DNA from: Clostridiales bacterium
GTDB lineage: Bacteria > Bacillota > Clostridia > Christensenellales > CAG-314
NCBI GenBank assembly: GCA_022508325.1
Contig: JAFLVL010000006.1
Location: 1-42,281, forward strand
DNA: 42,281 bases
Direction: 5' to 3'
Of this stretch, positions 31,063-39,767 are shown in pieces. The position numbers were made by a program, and so were the translations under genes. The notes beneath the pieces were generated by a model. It did no database searches. It saw only the letters and a program-made list of their open reading frames with translations, and was not told the DNA's origin. Numbering within the stretch: position 1 is the first letter of the stretch; each line of letters opens with the position of its first letter.

Positions 31063-33174
31063 ATGGAATTTTTTGAGAAACTGTTTCAAGCGTTGAAAAA
31101 CGACGATATAAAGCAATTCAGAAGCTGCATGGAGACAAACTATTGCGGCTCTCTTCGCTTGGGCAGATTTCCCGTTCTTTCCGTCATGTATCTGTACAAT
31201 TCCGGACGACTCTTACGCGCTTACGAGAAGAAATTTTTGAAGCACAATTCTTGGCAGGACGTCGGAGAACCTATGGAGATTGCCGCAAAATTTCGCGGCA
31301 TCGCGGGCAAGTGCTTGCGACTGTATCTCAACGAGACGGTGTCGCCGCTGGAAATGCTGTTGCTACTGGACAAAAATTTCAAGCTAAAGCGAGTGTTTGC
31401 CGACGCGCATATCACTGCGCCTGTCAAACAGCGACTAAAAGACATTTATTATATTCGGTGGGGCTTGCAGGCAGATTTCGTTAGGGGCAAGATAGTTCTA
31501 CAGCGACGCCCCTTGACTCGCACGGAAAAATTGCGTTGGCTGATGCGTAGCGTTTGTATGGTGTTGTGTTTGGCATTAATTGTCGGTACGCCCTTTATTG
31601 TAAACGTGTTCTCGCCCTTCATTACAGACGGACAAGGCGTGTTAAACGTCTCAAGATGGTCGCAAATACGCTTCAACTCCGACAAAATATACGTTCTGCA
31701 AAGTGACGTCACAGTCCCGGAGAACTTTTTTGCAAACGAGATGAATTGCGAATTGCGCGGCAACGGACATACGGTCACGGTATTGGGCAACGGTGTGTTC
31801 GGCAATTTGAACGGCAAGATTTCGGACGTAACATTCGATACCGGCGGTTCGCCCATTGCTAATAACGTCTCTTTGAGTGCGAAGGTTGATATTGTGACAG
31901 TCAATGCCGACGTAAATATGCAGATTGACAACGCTTTGGGATTTTTTGCCAATAACAATTACAGTCAATCTGTCACAAACGTAGTTGTAAACGTGACGGG
32001 TACATTGACTGCGATTGCGGCGGAACAACTGCCGCAAGGTGAGCCGAATGAAGCAAAAGAGGCCGCTTCGTTTAATTGCGGCGGAATATTTGCAACTAAT
32101 AACGTAAACGAGATTGGCAAAGACAGCTACTACGCAGTTATAGATAATTGTACCGTCAATTATACCGATTTCTCTCTGCAGGGATGTCTGGCAGCAGACG
32201 CCGCTTTCGGCGGAATAGTAGGTACTAACGACGGCTTGGTGAGAAACTGTCAGGCTAATGGCTCAATTTCGGCAGACACGTTCGACGTCGCGGGTATCTG
32301 CGCGGAAAACAACTACGGTCTGGTGCAAAGTGAAAACCAAGCAAACATCACGCAACGCTCCGACTCGGCCGATTGGAGTCCTCTTGTGGCGGGTATCGTG
32401 ATAACTAACAATCGCGAGGTGTACGCCTGCCAAAACAGCGGCGCAATCAGCGGCGAAGGTATACATAGCGTGGACGTCGGCGGTATTGTTGCCCGCGCGT
32501 ACGGTCCTGTTTTTAACTCCTTTAATGCGGGCGAAATTTCGGCAGAGAGCGAGCAGGAAGCGCACGCAGGGGGAATCGCCGGCTCCTCCTGCTTCGGCGT
32601 GATAGAATGTGTTGCTTACGGAAGCGTGGAGGTGAGCGCGAAAGACTGTTACGTCGGTGGAATCGTTGGCTACGCTTTCGGGTGGCACTACGACAACTCT
32701 CCTCTTTACTGCGGCTCTGCGCAACGCTGTATTGCCGCGTGTTTAATAAAGGTTGTCAAGAAGTCATCTGACGGACTTGTAGCAGTCGGTGGAATCGTAG
32801 GACTGTCTGAAGAATGGCAGGTTCACTACACCGACACAGACGAAATCGTATTCACCTGCGGAAGAATAGTTAATTGCTATTTCATTGGCGAATTGCAAGC
32901 AGACGCCGCCGGTTACGTAGGCGGTATAGCGGGCGTCGTGGGCAAAAACGTTTATCTCGCTTCGGAGTCGGACGAATCGCCGTATTTTTACGGAAACATG
33001 TATCTGGAAGGCAAGGCAGAGGTCGCATACGGCAGAGTAGTGACGCGGGACAACGCTTATGAAAATGTATCGTCAGACTTTGGTGCAAAGTTTGCTACTC
33101 TTAGGCAAATAATAGGCGACGCAACGTACCAAGATATTCTGGAAAGTTTTGACTCGATTTTCGGTCAAGAATAA
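31063..33174 (+). CDS. Transmembrane protein with extracellular GLUG-like repeats
   Basis: The 703-residue protein has a cytoplasmic, basic N-terminal domain (about residues 1-160). One membrane helix near 162-186 (V-C-M-V-L-C-L-A-L-I-V-G-T-P-F-I-V) follows, then a large outside domain. The outside part has repeated G-G-I-x-G/A-x-N...V-x-N-C units, for example G-G-I-V-G-T-N-D-G-L-V-R-N-C and G-G-I-V-G-Y-A-F-G, matching GLUG-type beta-helix repeats. There is no signal peptide; the internal helix serves as signal-anchor. It is the fourth gene of the release-factor-like/helicase operon, an odd partner for a nucleic-acid motor. Adhesion or cell-surface sensing is possible. Confidence 0.82.
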   Translation: MEFFEKLFQALKNDDIKQFRSCMETNYCGSLRLGRFPVLSVMYLYNSGRLLRAYEKKFLKHNSWQDVGEPMEIAAKFRGIAGKCLRLYLNETVSPLEMLLLLDKNFKLKRVFADAHITAPVKQRLKDIYYIRWGLQADFVRGKIVLQRRPLTRTEKLRWLMRSVCMVLCLALIVGTPFIVNVFSPFITDGQGVLNVSRWSQIRFNSDKIYVLQSDVTVPENFFANEMNCELRGNGHTVTVLGNGVFGNLNGKISDVTFDTGGSPIANNVSLSAKVDIVTVNADVNMQIDNALGFFANNNYSQSVTNVVVNVTGTLTAIAAEQLPQGEPNEAKEAASFNCGGIFATNNVNEIGKDSYYAVIDNCTVNYTDFSLQGCLAADAAFGGIVGTNDGLVRNCQANGSISADTFDVAGICAENNYGLVQSENQANITQRSDSADWSPLVAGIVITNNREVYACQNSGAISGEGIHSVDVGGIVARAYGPVFNSFNAGEISAESEQEAHAGGIAGSSCFGVIECVAYGSVEVSAKDCYVGGIVGYAFGWHYDNSPLYCGSAQRCIAACLIKVVKKSSDGLVAVGGIVGLSEEWQVHYTDTDEIVFTCGRIVNCYFIGELQADAAGYVGGIAGVVGKNVYLASESDESPYFYGNMYLEGKAEVAYGRVVTRDNAYENVSSDFGAKFATLRQIIGDATYQDILESFDSIFGQE

Positions 33175-33226
33175 AAAATAATTTTGTAAAACATAAAAGA
33201 ATAAATCAAATACGGAGGAAGAAACA

Positions 33227-33841
33227 ATGAAGGTACTATTGATTAACGGCAGTCCGCACGCAACAGGTTGCACCTTTACCGCGCTTAGCGAGGTGGCGAA
33301 AGCGTTGAATGAACAGGGAATCGAAACTCAGATTTTCCACATTGGCAACAAGCCTGTGCGCGGTTGCATTGCATGTAGCGGTTGTTCTCTCGGCAACGGT
33401 TGCGTATTTGGCGACGACGCCGCCAACGAAATGGGCGCGTTGATGGTTGCGGCAGACGGCATAATTGTTGGCTCGCCGGTATATTACGCAGGTCCCAACG
33501 GCGCGTTGTGCGCACTGTTAGATAGAGCCTTCCAGTCCATTGGACGCAAGATCGCCTACAAGCCCGCGGCGGCGGTGGTCAGTGCAAGGCGTAGCGGCAC
33601 GACGGCAACCTTCGACAGACTGAACAAGTATTTTACTATCAACAAAATGCCTATCGTTTCCTCTCAGTATTGGAACGGCGTACACGGCTTTACGCCCGAG
33701 GACGTAGAAAAGGACGAGGAAGGCTTGCAGACCATGCGCACGCTCGGTTACAATATGGCTTGGATGCTCAAAAATATCGAGAAGGGCAAAGAGCCTCTTC
33801 CACAAGCAGAACCGCGCAAGAGAACTAATTTTATTCAATAA
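33227..33841 (+). CDS. Flavodoxin-like NAD(P)H-dependent FMN reductase/iron-sulfur flavoprotein
   Basis: The 204-residue protein begins K-V-L-L-I-N-G-S-P-H-A-T-G-C-T, the FMN phosphate loop of NADPH-dependent reductases. R-G-C-I-A-C-S-G-C-S-L-G-N-G-C near residues 46-60 has clustered cysteines like those of iron-sulfur flavoproteins. V-G-S-P-V-Y-Y-A-G near 85-93 is the second flavin-contact loop. It should carry out two-electron reductions in the cytoplasm of an anaerobe. GGAGGAA precedes the ATG. It lies 52 bp after the membrane protein and ends at a shared terminator, so it may be a loosely attached fifth gene of the operon. Confidence 0.9.
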   Translation: MKVLLINGSPHATGCTFTALSEVAKALNEQGIETQIFHIGNKPVRGCIACSGCSLGNGCVFGDDAANEMGALMVAADGIIVGSPVYYAGPNGALCALLDRAFQSIGRKIAYKPAAAVVSARRSGTTATFDRLNKYFTINKMPIVSSQYWNGVHGFTPEDVEKDEEGLQTMRTLGYNMAWMLKNIEKGKEPLPQAEPRKRTNFIQ

Positions 33842-33851
33842 TTACGTAAAG

Positions 33852-33890
33852 AAAAGAACCCGAATCGAAGTGCCTAATCGGGTTCTTTTT
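33852..33890. terminator. Terminator between the reductase and SLOG genes
   Basis: AAAAGAACCCGA (33852-33863) pairs with TCGGGTTCTTTT (33878-33889), then more T. The A/T flanks allow use from both sides, serving the convergent genes at 33841 and 33915. Confidence 0.85.
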
Positions 33891-33914
33891 TTATAAAATG
33901 TGCAAGATAAGGAA

Positions 33915-35717
33915 TTAAACGGTTATTTCCAGACTGTTGTCGAGCATGTAGGAGAGCCAGACGCCGTTTTCAACTATCTCTTCTCGCGCAAGCGTTATCA
34001 CCAGTTGTTCGAAGTGCTTGTTGTCTGCGTCCCACTTATTCAGAGCCGTGAAGTAGAGGCGTTTCATGCGGTAGTTATCTTTTTTTTGTCTGTCGTAAGA
34101 GAGCTTGCCGAGCGACGCCGTAATTAAGAATGATACAACCGTCAATACGCCGAATAAAATCTGCAAAATTTTGCGTACGGTGAACTGACTCCAAATAACG
34201 CCGAAGTCCAACCAATCAATTACGCCTATCAGCGTTAGCAATTCCATAACGAAAATGATTGCGTAAAGGGCAATGGTGGTTATCATAAGTCCTGTTGACC
34301 AACTGCTGTGCTTTTTGGCGCGATTGCCGTTCTCGACACCCTTTTGGGAGTGATAGCCGTACTGTCCGTCGTCTTTACTGTGCGTGCCTGTGCCCAGCCA
34401 CTTGTCTTTGACCTTTGCTAGGTCAATCTGCGTGTTTGAGATATTCCCGAGAGACAGCGCGGCTATGGCTCTGTCAATCCATACGACGTCGTTCTTCTGC
34501 ATCCAAGTGAAACTGTCGCAAATATTGTAATCTACTCCACATACCGATATGTAGAATTGCGCTCGCAATGTCTCGGTCAATGCCCGCCACGCCAAGAATT
34601 TGCGGTGAGATTGATTTCGGGGAGAGAGCACGATGAAATAGTACGCAATCATCGCTATCACTATTGCACCGCACGGCAGAGACAGCCAGTTCCATCCCAG
34701 CTCGTCGTAAAGCATGAAGCTTGCCGCGATTAACATTCCCAATATGGCAAGACACCACACGGCTTTGATAAATATTTTCTTTTGTCCGCCCGAAAGCGCG
34801 TCTGCTTTGAGATAGTGACGGTGCAGACGCTTTTGATACTCGCTCGTTTGCTCGTATTCATTGGCGGACAGCAGTCTATAATTGGAATTTATACTTGCGA
34901 CGTCCACGTCGTAGCTGTTGTATTCTACCGTGCGCGTAATAATTTCTTTGGTGATATCGGGCAACCTTGCAGTTTTCAGACATTGGTATTTACCCTCGTC
35001 GTCTAGCGTGATAAGCTCCGTATCCGTCGCCGCTTGGTCGTTTTCTGTGTGGTATACAGACGGTAGCAAATAACTGCTTCTGACGTCCTTTTCGCTGCCG
35101 TCCCCCTCTCTCCTGCATTTAATCCAGTTGACCGCGCAGTCTCCCGGCATACCGAAGTGCGGACCAGTCATGTGTTTGACGTAAGAGTGATTCAGCGCCA
35201 TATCTACCACGTCCGTCGTGCCACAGCCGTATTTGCTCTTGGGCGGTTTGCCGTCCCACAATGCGAATAGAAGCGACGAATGCTGAGCGATATATATTCC
35301 TACTTGCCTATATCGATAGCTGTCCTCGTCCTGCCCGGGTTGGTTGGCAAAGTCTTTCTCTATGTCTTCGACTATAACAACGTCTGCGGCGTGTGAGATG
35401 TAGTCGTCAAGCTCCGCGAGGGCGTCTTCGTCGTCGAAGCTGGTTCTGAATTTTTGGAGCGGGCAGGGAAGTACGGCAACGTATGCAACGTCGTATTCGC
35501 GCGCAATTTTTGCCGTTAGCATATCTGCCCCTTGCGCCAATCCCGTGAGCAGAATAATGGGCGGTTTTTCTGTTTTGCAGAGGTCTATAATGTCTTCAAA
35601 ACCTTTTCTTAATTCGGCAGAAATGTCAGAGTAATCGTCTTTAACAATGTTTCTGTGCCCTGTTACGCCTACAACAATGGGTATTTTGTTAGTATTTTCA
35701 AGAATGTCTATACTCAT
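33915..35717 (-). CDS. SLOG-domain protein fused to four membrane helices (SLATT-like)
   Basis: The 600-residue protein begins with a Rossmann-like SLOG domain. It has V-V-G-V-T-G-H-R-N near residues 15-23, L-T-G-L-A-Q-G-A-D-M-L near 57-67, and L-P-C-P-L-Q-K-F near 83-90. A hydrophilic linker follows. Two membrane-helix pairs then appear near residues 316-365 and 478-545, separated by a soluble segment that includes R-A-L-T-E-T-L-R-A-Q-F. SLOG domains bind or process nucleotide derivatives. SLOG and SLATT (2-TM) proteins were predicted by Burroughs and colleagues to act as sensor and membrane-pore effector in nucleotide-based conflict systems. Here both parts seem joined in one chain. It has its own strong promoter and no co-transcribed partner. 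Confidence 0.75.
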   Translation of the reverse strand: MSIDILENTNKIPIVVGVTGHRNIVKDDYSDISAELRKGFEDIIDLCKTEKPPIILLTGLAQGADMLTAKIAREYDVAYVAVLPCPLQKFRTSFDDEDALAELDDYISHAADVVIVEDIEKDFANQPGQDEDSYRYRQVGIYIAQHSSLLFALWDGKPPKSKYGCGTTDVVDMALNHSYVKHMTGPHFGMPGDCAVNWIKCRREGDGSEKDVRSSYLLPSVYHTENDQAATDTELITLDDEGKYQCLKTARLPDITKEIITRTVEYNSYDVDVASINSNYRLLSANEYEQTSEYQKRLHRHYLKADALSGGQKKIFIKAVWCLAILGMLIAASFMLYDELGWNWLSLPCGAIVIAMIAYYFIVLSPRNQSHRKFLAWRALTETLRAQFYISVCGVDYNICDSFTWMQKNDVVWIDRAIAALSLGNISNTQIDLAKVKDKWLGTGTHSKDDGQYGYHSQKGVENGNRAKKHSSWSTGLMITTIALYAIIFVMELLTLIGVIDWLDFGVIWSQFTVRKILQILFGVLTVVSFLITASLGKLSYDRQKKDNYRMKRLYFTALNKWDADNKHFEQLVITLAREEIVENGVWLSYMLDNSLEITV

Positions 35718-35756
35718 TTCCGTTCCTCTTCTTGTATTGTGTCGTGGCTAACAATT

Positions 35757-35785
35757 AGTATAAATCAATTAGAATACAATGTCAA
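35757..35785 (-). promoter_or_regulatory. Promoter of the SLOG-membrane gene
   Basis: On the minus strand TTGACA (35785-35780) and TATACT (35762-35757) are 17 bp apart, 40 bp before the ATG at 35717. It is a near-consensus housekeeping promoter, so expression may be constitutive. Confidence 0.8.
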
Positions 35786-35806
35786 TACTAACAAACGCCA
35801 CTTAGA

Positions 35807-35835
35807 TTGACACGAATATAATTCTAATGTACAAT
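35807..35835 (+). promoter_or_regulatory. Promoter of the M60-like peptidase gene
   Basis: TTGACA (35807-35812) and TACAAT (35830-35835) are 17 bp apart, 20 bp before the ATG, with TGGAGGAA between. It is back-to-back with the SLOG promoter 21 bp away. Confidence 0.82.
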
Positions 35836-35855
35836 AGGGCTGTAATGGAGGAAAT

Positions 35856-38800
35856 ATGAAAAGCAAAATCAATTACGCAACAATAAGAATATTCTCTTTC
35901 ATGTTGGCGTTTGTTCTGGCGTTCGGCTCGGTGGCGATACTTATTGCAGAGGGTTGCTCGAGCGTTGCTCTTGCCAATGCGCGCGATGCTACTTCGCAAG
36001 ATGACGAGATTGTATCGAACGACCTGACCAGTGGTTTGGACGAAGTGTATCTTCCCAATTACGACACGGAAGTAATCACAAAAACAAACCTCAAAAAGCC
36101 CAAGGTAGAAACCTTCGGCGACCATGACGCTAGTTACTATCCGTCGTACACGAATCAGCTTTCCGGCGCGGACTTTAGTGACGAAAAGAAGACTGATATA
36201 CTCAACGAAAACATTCAAATACTTGCCGACGCTCAAAACTGGTTTGCGGAAGGCACGCTGAAAGACAATCTGAAAAAGCACGTTTCTGCCGACGGACAGT
36301 TCTTCAACGCCGCAGGCAACTACGACAAAGCCAAGCGTATCGAAAAGATAGTCACCGTCAACAGCAAGCACACGGCGAGAAGGCGTTCTCTGGGCGTATT
36401 CGTACCCGCGGGCGAGATTATCACGGTCACCATTGACGAGAGTTTGGTGAAGTCCGGATTGACGGTATATATCGGTTATCCCTATTCCTCCAACGATATT
36501 GGCGCAGGCAACATAGGACGTTGGTCGGGAGACAGAATGGCTCGTTTTACCATGACCTTCGAATTGAAGGAAACGGTGACTTATATCGGTTCGCCTCTCG
36601 GCGGAATGTTGTCTCTCAATCTTGTTTCCAGCAACTTGGGCAACTTTGACATAAAGGTTAGCGGCGGAGTAGATATGCCCGACTATAAGCTCGGCGTATC
36701 TACCAAAGACGATTGGCATAACATCTTGGCGGCGCCTGCTCCTTACGTGTGGCTGTTGACGCCCCATCAATATTTTGTAATGCCCAAAGCCTACATCAAC
36801 GACGTTGAAGACCCCTATCTTGCGCTATTGTGGTGGCACAAGGCGTCCATGATTAGCACCTACGGCATAGCGCGTGAAGATACAGGGCACTTCTATACGC
36901 CTGTAATCAGCACCTTCGACAGTTACGTTTTCGTCGGCGAGGCGGTGGCTACCGTGTGGGCATTCTACACCAACTGCCCCAACTCCTGGTGCAAGAGCGT
37001 GTTAGATTACGACAACCTTATGTACGGCGGAGCTTGGGGAGCGTTGCACGAATACAACCATCACCATCAAGCCCATTCTTACGCTACGCAATGGGGCGTT
37101 GGCTACGTCGACGAAATGACCAACAACGTACTGAACACCGCATGTTATATTTATTTGACTGATATTGCTCTCACTCGCTCGGCAGATAAGATGCTGGGCG
37201 GTTGGGCAGTTGTATCCGACCCGTACAGCAACTACAACAGACTTGCCTCTACTAGCGCAAATAAAGACACGTACGAGGCGTTTGACACCAATAAACTGTT
37301 CGGCTTTGTAGACATGATGCATACCTTCGGCGCAGGCAAATTCCTCGATTTCATTCGCGCGCAATTCGGCTACGGAGAAGTTGAGGGCTATGAGGGAAAG
37401 AATCTGACGCAGGATACTTCTTTGCAAAACGCAGATAATTTCGCATTGTTTGCCAGCCTATTCTACAAGACCGACTTCGTGGATTATTTCACCAAGGTGT
37501 GGCATATGCCACTTGCCAATGATACGGTCAACAGAATCAAGAGCTACGGCTTTGACGAGTATTTCTCTATCAATAACCTATATAGTGCAGGCGTCAAAGG
37601 CATAGAAACAGGCAGAGCCTATCAGGTGGGCGCGGAGGAAACGACGGTTCTAGACTTTGCCAAGTACACCAATTGCTCGGTTGACACCTTTACGCTCGAG
37701 AGCGTATCTCAGCCGCAACACGGTACTCTTGTCAAAAACGGTGACGGTACGTACAGCTATACCCCCGACAAAGGCTTCACAGAAGATAGCTTTGACCTCG
37801 ATTACAAAGTGACGCTAAACGGCAAGACGTACAGCAGAACGCTGGTAGTTAAGTTGGTTGCTCAATCCGTTGTCGAGGCGGAAAGGGCAGAGGGAACTAA
37901 GACACACGCGGCGTTCGTTGACTTCAGAAATCAATATATGAGTAACTGGTATTCAAACGTTGTCAAGAGTACTCCGTCGGAGGTCGCGTGCGTAGATAAC
38001 GAAGGTAATCCTGTCAAGACGGTAAACGGCGCAGACGTGAACGCCATGTTTGACGGACAGACGTCGACGGGCTTCCACACTGCGTGGCAAGGAACAATGA
38101 CTCCCTATCCTCACAATTATTATTTCACCTTCGAAGAAGCCGCCTTATTCAATCGCATCAATTTCAGATTTCAAGACAACGGTTCAAAGGGCTACTACGC
38201 GATAGGCGAGTATGAGATTTACACCAGCGGCGACGGTGTCAATTACGAGTTGCTGACCGCAGGAAATAACACAGAAACGAACTTTAACGTAGTATTTGAC
38301 ACAGCTGTGACTGCAAAGCATGTCAAACTTGTGGTAAAGAGCAACGCCTCGGGCAAGCAGTTTACTAACATCACGGAAATTGAATTTGCGCAAAGCGTGA
38401 ACGTGGGCAACAATTACAACGTGTACTCGTCGAAAAACGGTGTGTTTAATTACAGCAGAAGGTGGCGCGGCATTTCAGGCAACTATTTGAACAGTCAAGC
38501 TCAATACACCAAGTCGGGCAAGGTCAAGTTCTACGTAACCGGCACAGACCTTATGCTGTATTCCACTAACGCGAATTCAAAAATTAGAATCGACGGTGTA
38601 ACCTACGCAATCGGCGCGAATGACAAGAACTACAGTCCGAGCTTCGTTATCGACGGATTGTCGGAAGGTAGGCATTTGATTGAGATTGACGCCAAAGACA
38701 TGCGTCTTGACATGATTAAAACCAGCGGCATCGTTTCCCGCGCGAAAGGACCTTTCGTCAACTGGGGCGGCATGGGTGTCAGTATCGCCGTCGGCGTAGC

Positions 38801-38915
38801 GCTTATCGCCGCAATCACGGCAGTCATCGTGCTTGAATATCTTTCCAAAAAGAAAAGCGCTGAAAATACAAGCACTCCAAATAAAAGCTCTAAAAGTTCA
38901 AAGAGTTCTACGTAA
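35856..38915 (+). CDS. Secreted, membrane-tethered M60-like metallopeptidase
   Basis: The 1019-residue protein has an N-terminal signal (hydrophobic core about residues 12-32; an A-E-G-C near 37 could be a weak lipobox). The M60-like/enhancin catalytic site is G-A-L-H-E-Y-N-H-H near residue 395-403, with a further Glu in Y-V-D-E-M-T-N-N near 419 fitting the H-E-x-x-H...E gluzincin pattern. A cadherin-like beta domain (about 605-680) and a discoidin/F5-8-type carbohydrate-binding region (about 700-850) follow. The end is a membrane helix near 970-993 and a Ser/Lys-rich cytoplasmic tail. M60-like peptidases cleave mucin-type glycoproteins, which suggests a gut or mucosal host. Confidence 0.85.
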   Translation: MKSKINYATIRIFSFMLAFVLAFGSVAILIAEGCSSVALANARDATSQDDEIVSNDLTSGLDEVYLPNYDTEVITKTNLKKPKVETFGDHDASYYPSYTNQLSGADFSDEKKTDILNENIQILADAQNWFAEGTLKDNLKKHVSADGQFFNAAGNYDKAKRIEKIVTVNSKHTARRRSLGVFVPAGEIITVTIDESLVKSGLTVYIGYPYSSNDIGAGNIGRWSGDRMARFTMTFELKETVTYIGSPLGGMLSLNLVSSNLGNFDIKVSGGVDMPDYKLGVSTKDDWHNILAAPAPYVWLLTPHQYFVMPKAYINDVEDPYLALLWWHKASMISTYGIAREDTGHFYTPVISTFDSYVFVGEAVATVWAFYTNCPNSWCKSVLDYDNLMYGGAWGALHEYNHHHQAHSYATQWGVGYVDEMTNNVLNTACYIYLTDIALTRSADKMLGGWAVVSDPYSNYNRLASTSANKDTYEAFDTNKLFGFVDMMHTFGAGKFLDFIRAQFGYGEVEGYEGKNLTQDTSLQNADNFALFASLFYKTDFVDYFTKVWHMPLANDTVNRIKSYGFDEYFSINNLYSAGVKGIETGRAYQVGAEETTVLDFAKYTNCSVDTFTLESVSQPQHGTLVKNGDGTYSYTPDKGFTEDSFDLDYKVTLNGKTYSRTLVVKLVAQSVVEAERAEGTKTHAAFVDFRNQYMSNWYSNVVKSTPSEVACVDNEGNPVKTVNGADVNAMFDGQTSTGFHTAWQGTMTPYPHNYYFTFEEAALFNRINFRFQDNGSKGYYAIGEYEIYTSGDGVNYELLTAGNNTETNFNVVFDTAVTAKHVKLVVKSNASGKQFTNITEIEFAQSVNVGNNYNVYSSKNGVFNYSRRWRGISGNYLNSQAQYTKSGKVKFYVTGTDLMLYSTNANSKIRIDGVTYAIGANDKNYSPSFVIDGLSEGRHLIEIDAKDMRLDMIKTSGIVSRAKGPFVNWGGMGVSIAVGVALIAAITAVIVLEYLSKKKSAENTSTPNKSSKSSKSST

Positions 38916-38920
38916 TAAAA

Positions 38921-38950
38921 GTCTCCCCTGAGTAAGGGGAGGCTTTTTTT
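38921..38950. terminator. Terminator after the M60-like peptidase
   Basis: GTCTCCCC (38921-38928) pairs with GGGGAGGC (38936-38943) with one wobble, followed by a run of T. The AAAA before the stem may also serve the convergent PRC-barrel gene ending at 38956. Confidence 0.87.
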
Positions 38951-38955
38951 ATAAA

Positions 38956-39603
38956 TTATTTGGTATGCAGGCAAAGCTCTATAAGCTTGCCCGACACTTT
39001 GGCTTGGCGCAGAATGGTATTGGTGACCCTTTCGCCTTGCTTTATCATCAGCTCGCCTTGAAAGTTTGTAATCGTCTTATCTACCGTCTTGCCAATGAGA
39101 AAACTGAAATCACCGTATCGCCTATTTTGCAGCCAACGCGCGGCGGTGAGCTTTTTGCTCTTTGCGGTTTGAGCGTCAGTATCTTTGGCTTTGGTCTGTT
39201 TATTTATGGGGCTGGCAGGCATTCTTGCGCGTATCAATAGCACGTCTCCAAGAGCGTAGAGCTTGCCGCGACTGAAGGGTGTGCCGCTGTCCAGGTGGAC
39301 GTAACCGATTTTTAGCGTATTGCCGAATTCAATCTCCTTGAGCTTGCCTAAGTATTTGCCTGTTGTGTCGTAGGCAGTCTTGCCGAGAGCCAACTCCTCG
39401 TAGGTTTCGGCGGGAATGGGGTTGACGACGCTTACGGCGTCTTTTACGGAAAAAATTTTCTCGGCAGTCCAACTTCCCTCGTCGGTCATAATAGCGCACT
39501 TACCTGCTTGCTTGTTCCAGGCGATACCGCTTATTCCGCCCAAGTCGCGCGCGGTGTTGACGTCGATTAGTTTTTTGCCGACAAGCTCGGTTATCTTGTA
39601 CAT
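38956..39603 (-). CDS. PRC-barrel domain protein
   Basis: The 215-residue protein has two PRC-barrel-like halves. The first begins T-E-L-V-G-K-K-L-I-D-V-N-T-A-R-D-L-G-G-I. The second contains F-L-I-G-K-T-V-D-K-T-I-T-N-F-Q-G-E-L-M-I-K near residue 165. A Lys/Thr-rich linker (about 135-155) joins them. PRC-barrel domains occur in RimM-like and sporulation or RNA-linked proteins and make small beta-barrel contacts. The present role is not known. GAGGTGG lies upstream of the ATG. It is transcribed away from the SPFH gene. Confidence 0.8.
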   Translation of the reverse strand: MYKITELVGKKLIDVNTARDLGGISGIAWNKQAGKCAIMTDEGSWTAEKIFSVKDAVSVVNPIPAETYEELALGKTAYDTTGKYLGKLKEIEFGNTLKIGYVHLDSGTPFSRGKLYALGDVLLIRARMPASPINKQTKAKDTDAQTAKSKKLTAARWLQNRRYGDFSFLIGKTVDKTITNFQGELMIKQGERVTNTILRQAKVSGKLIELCLHTK

Positions 39604-39767
39604 TGCTAGTCCACCTCACTTTGTAAAATCTTGTATCACGTACCAAATATTCGTATAAAAATATATGGTGTTAGGCGAAGTAATATGTTATAATATAACG
39701 GAAATAGGTTCTCGCTTAAATATATGCTTTAAAGCGGAGCTTTTGAACAAGTATTTGGAGGTGCACA

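Noticed and set aside
31143..33088. Several 60-150 codon ORFs on both strands within the GLUG-repeat gene
   Set aside because: They are shadow frames of the GC-rich 703-codon gene, without ribosome sites or recognisable protein text.
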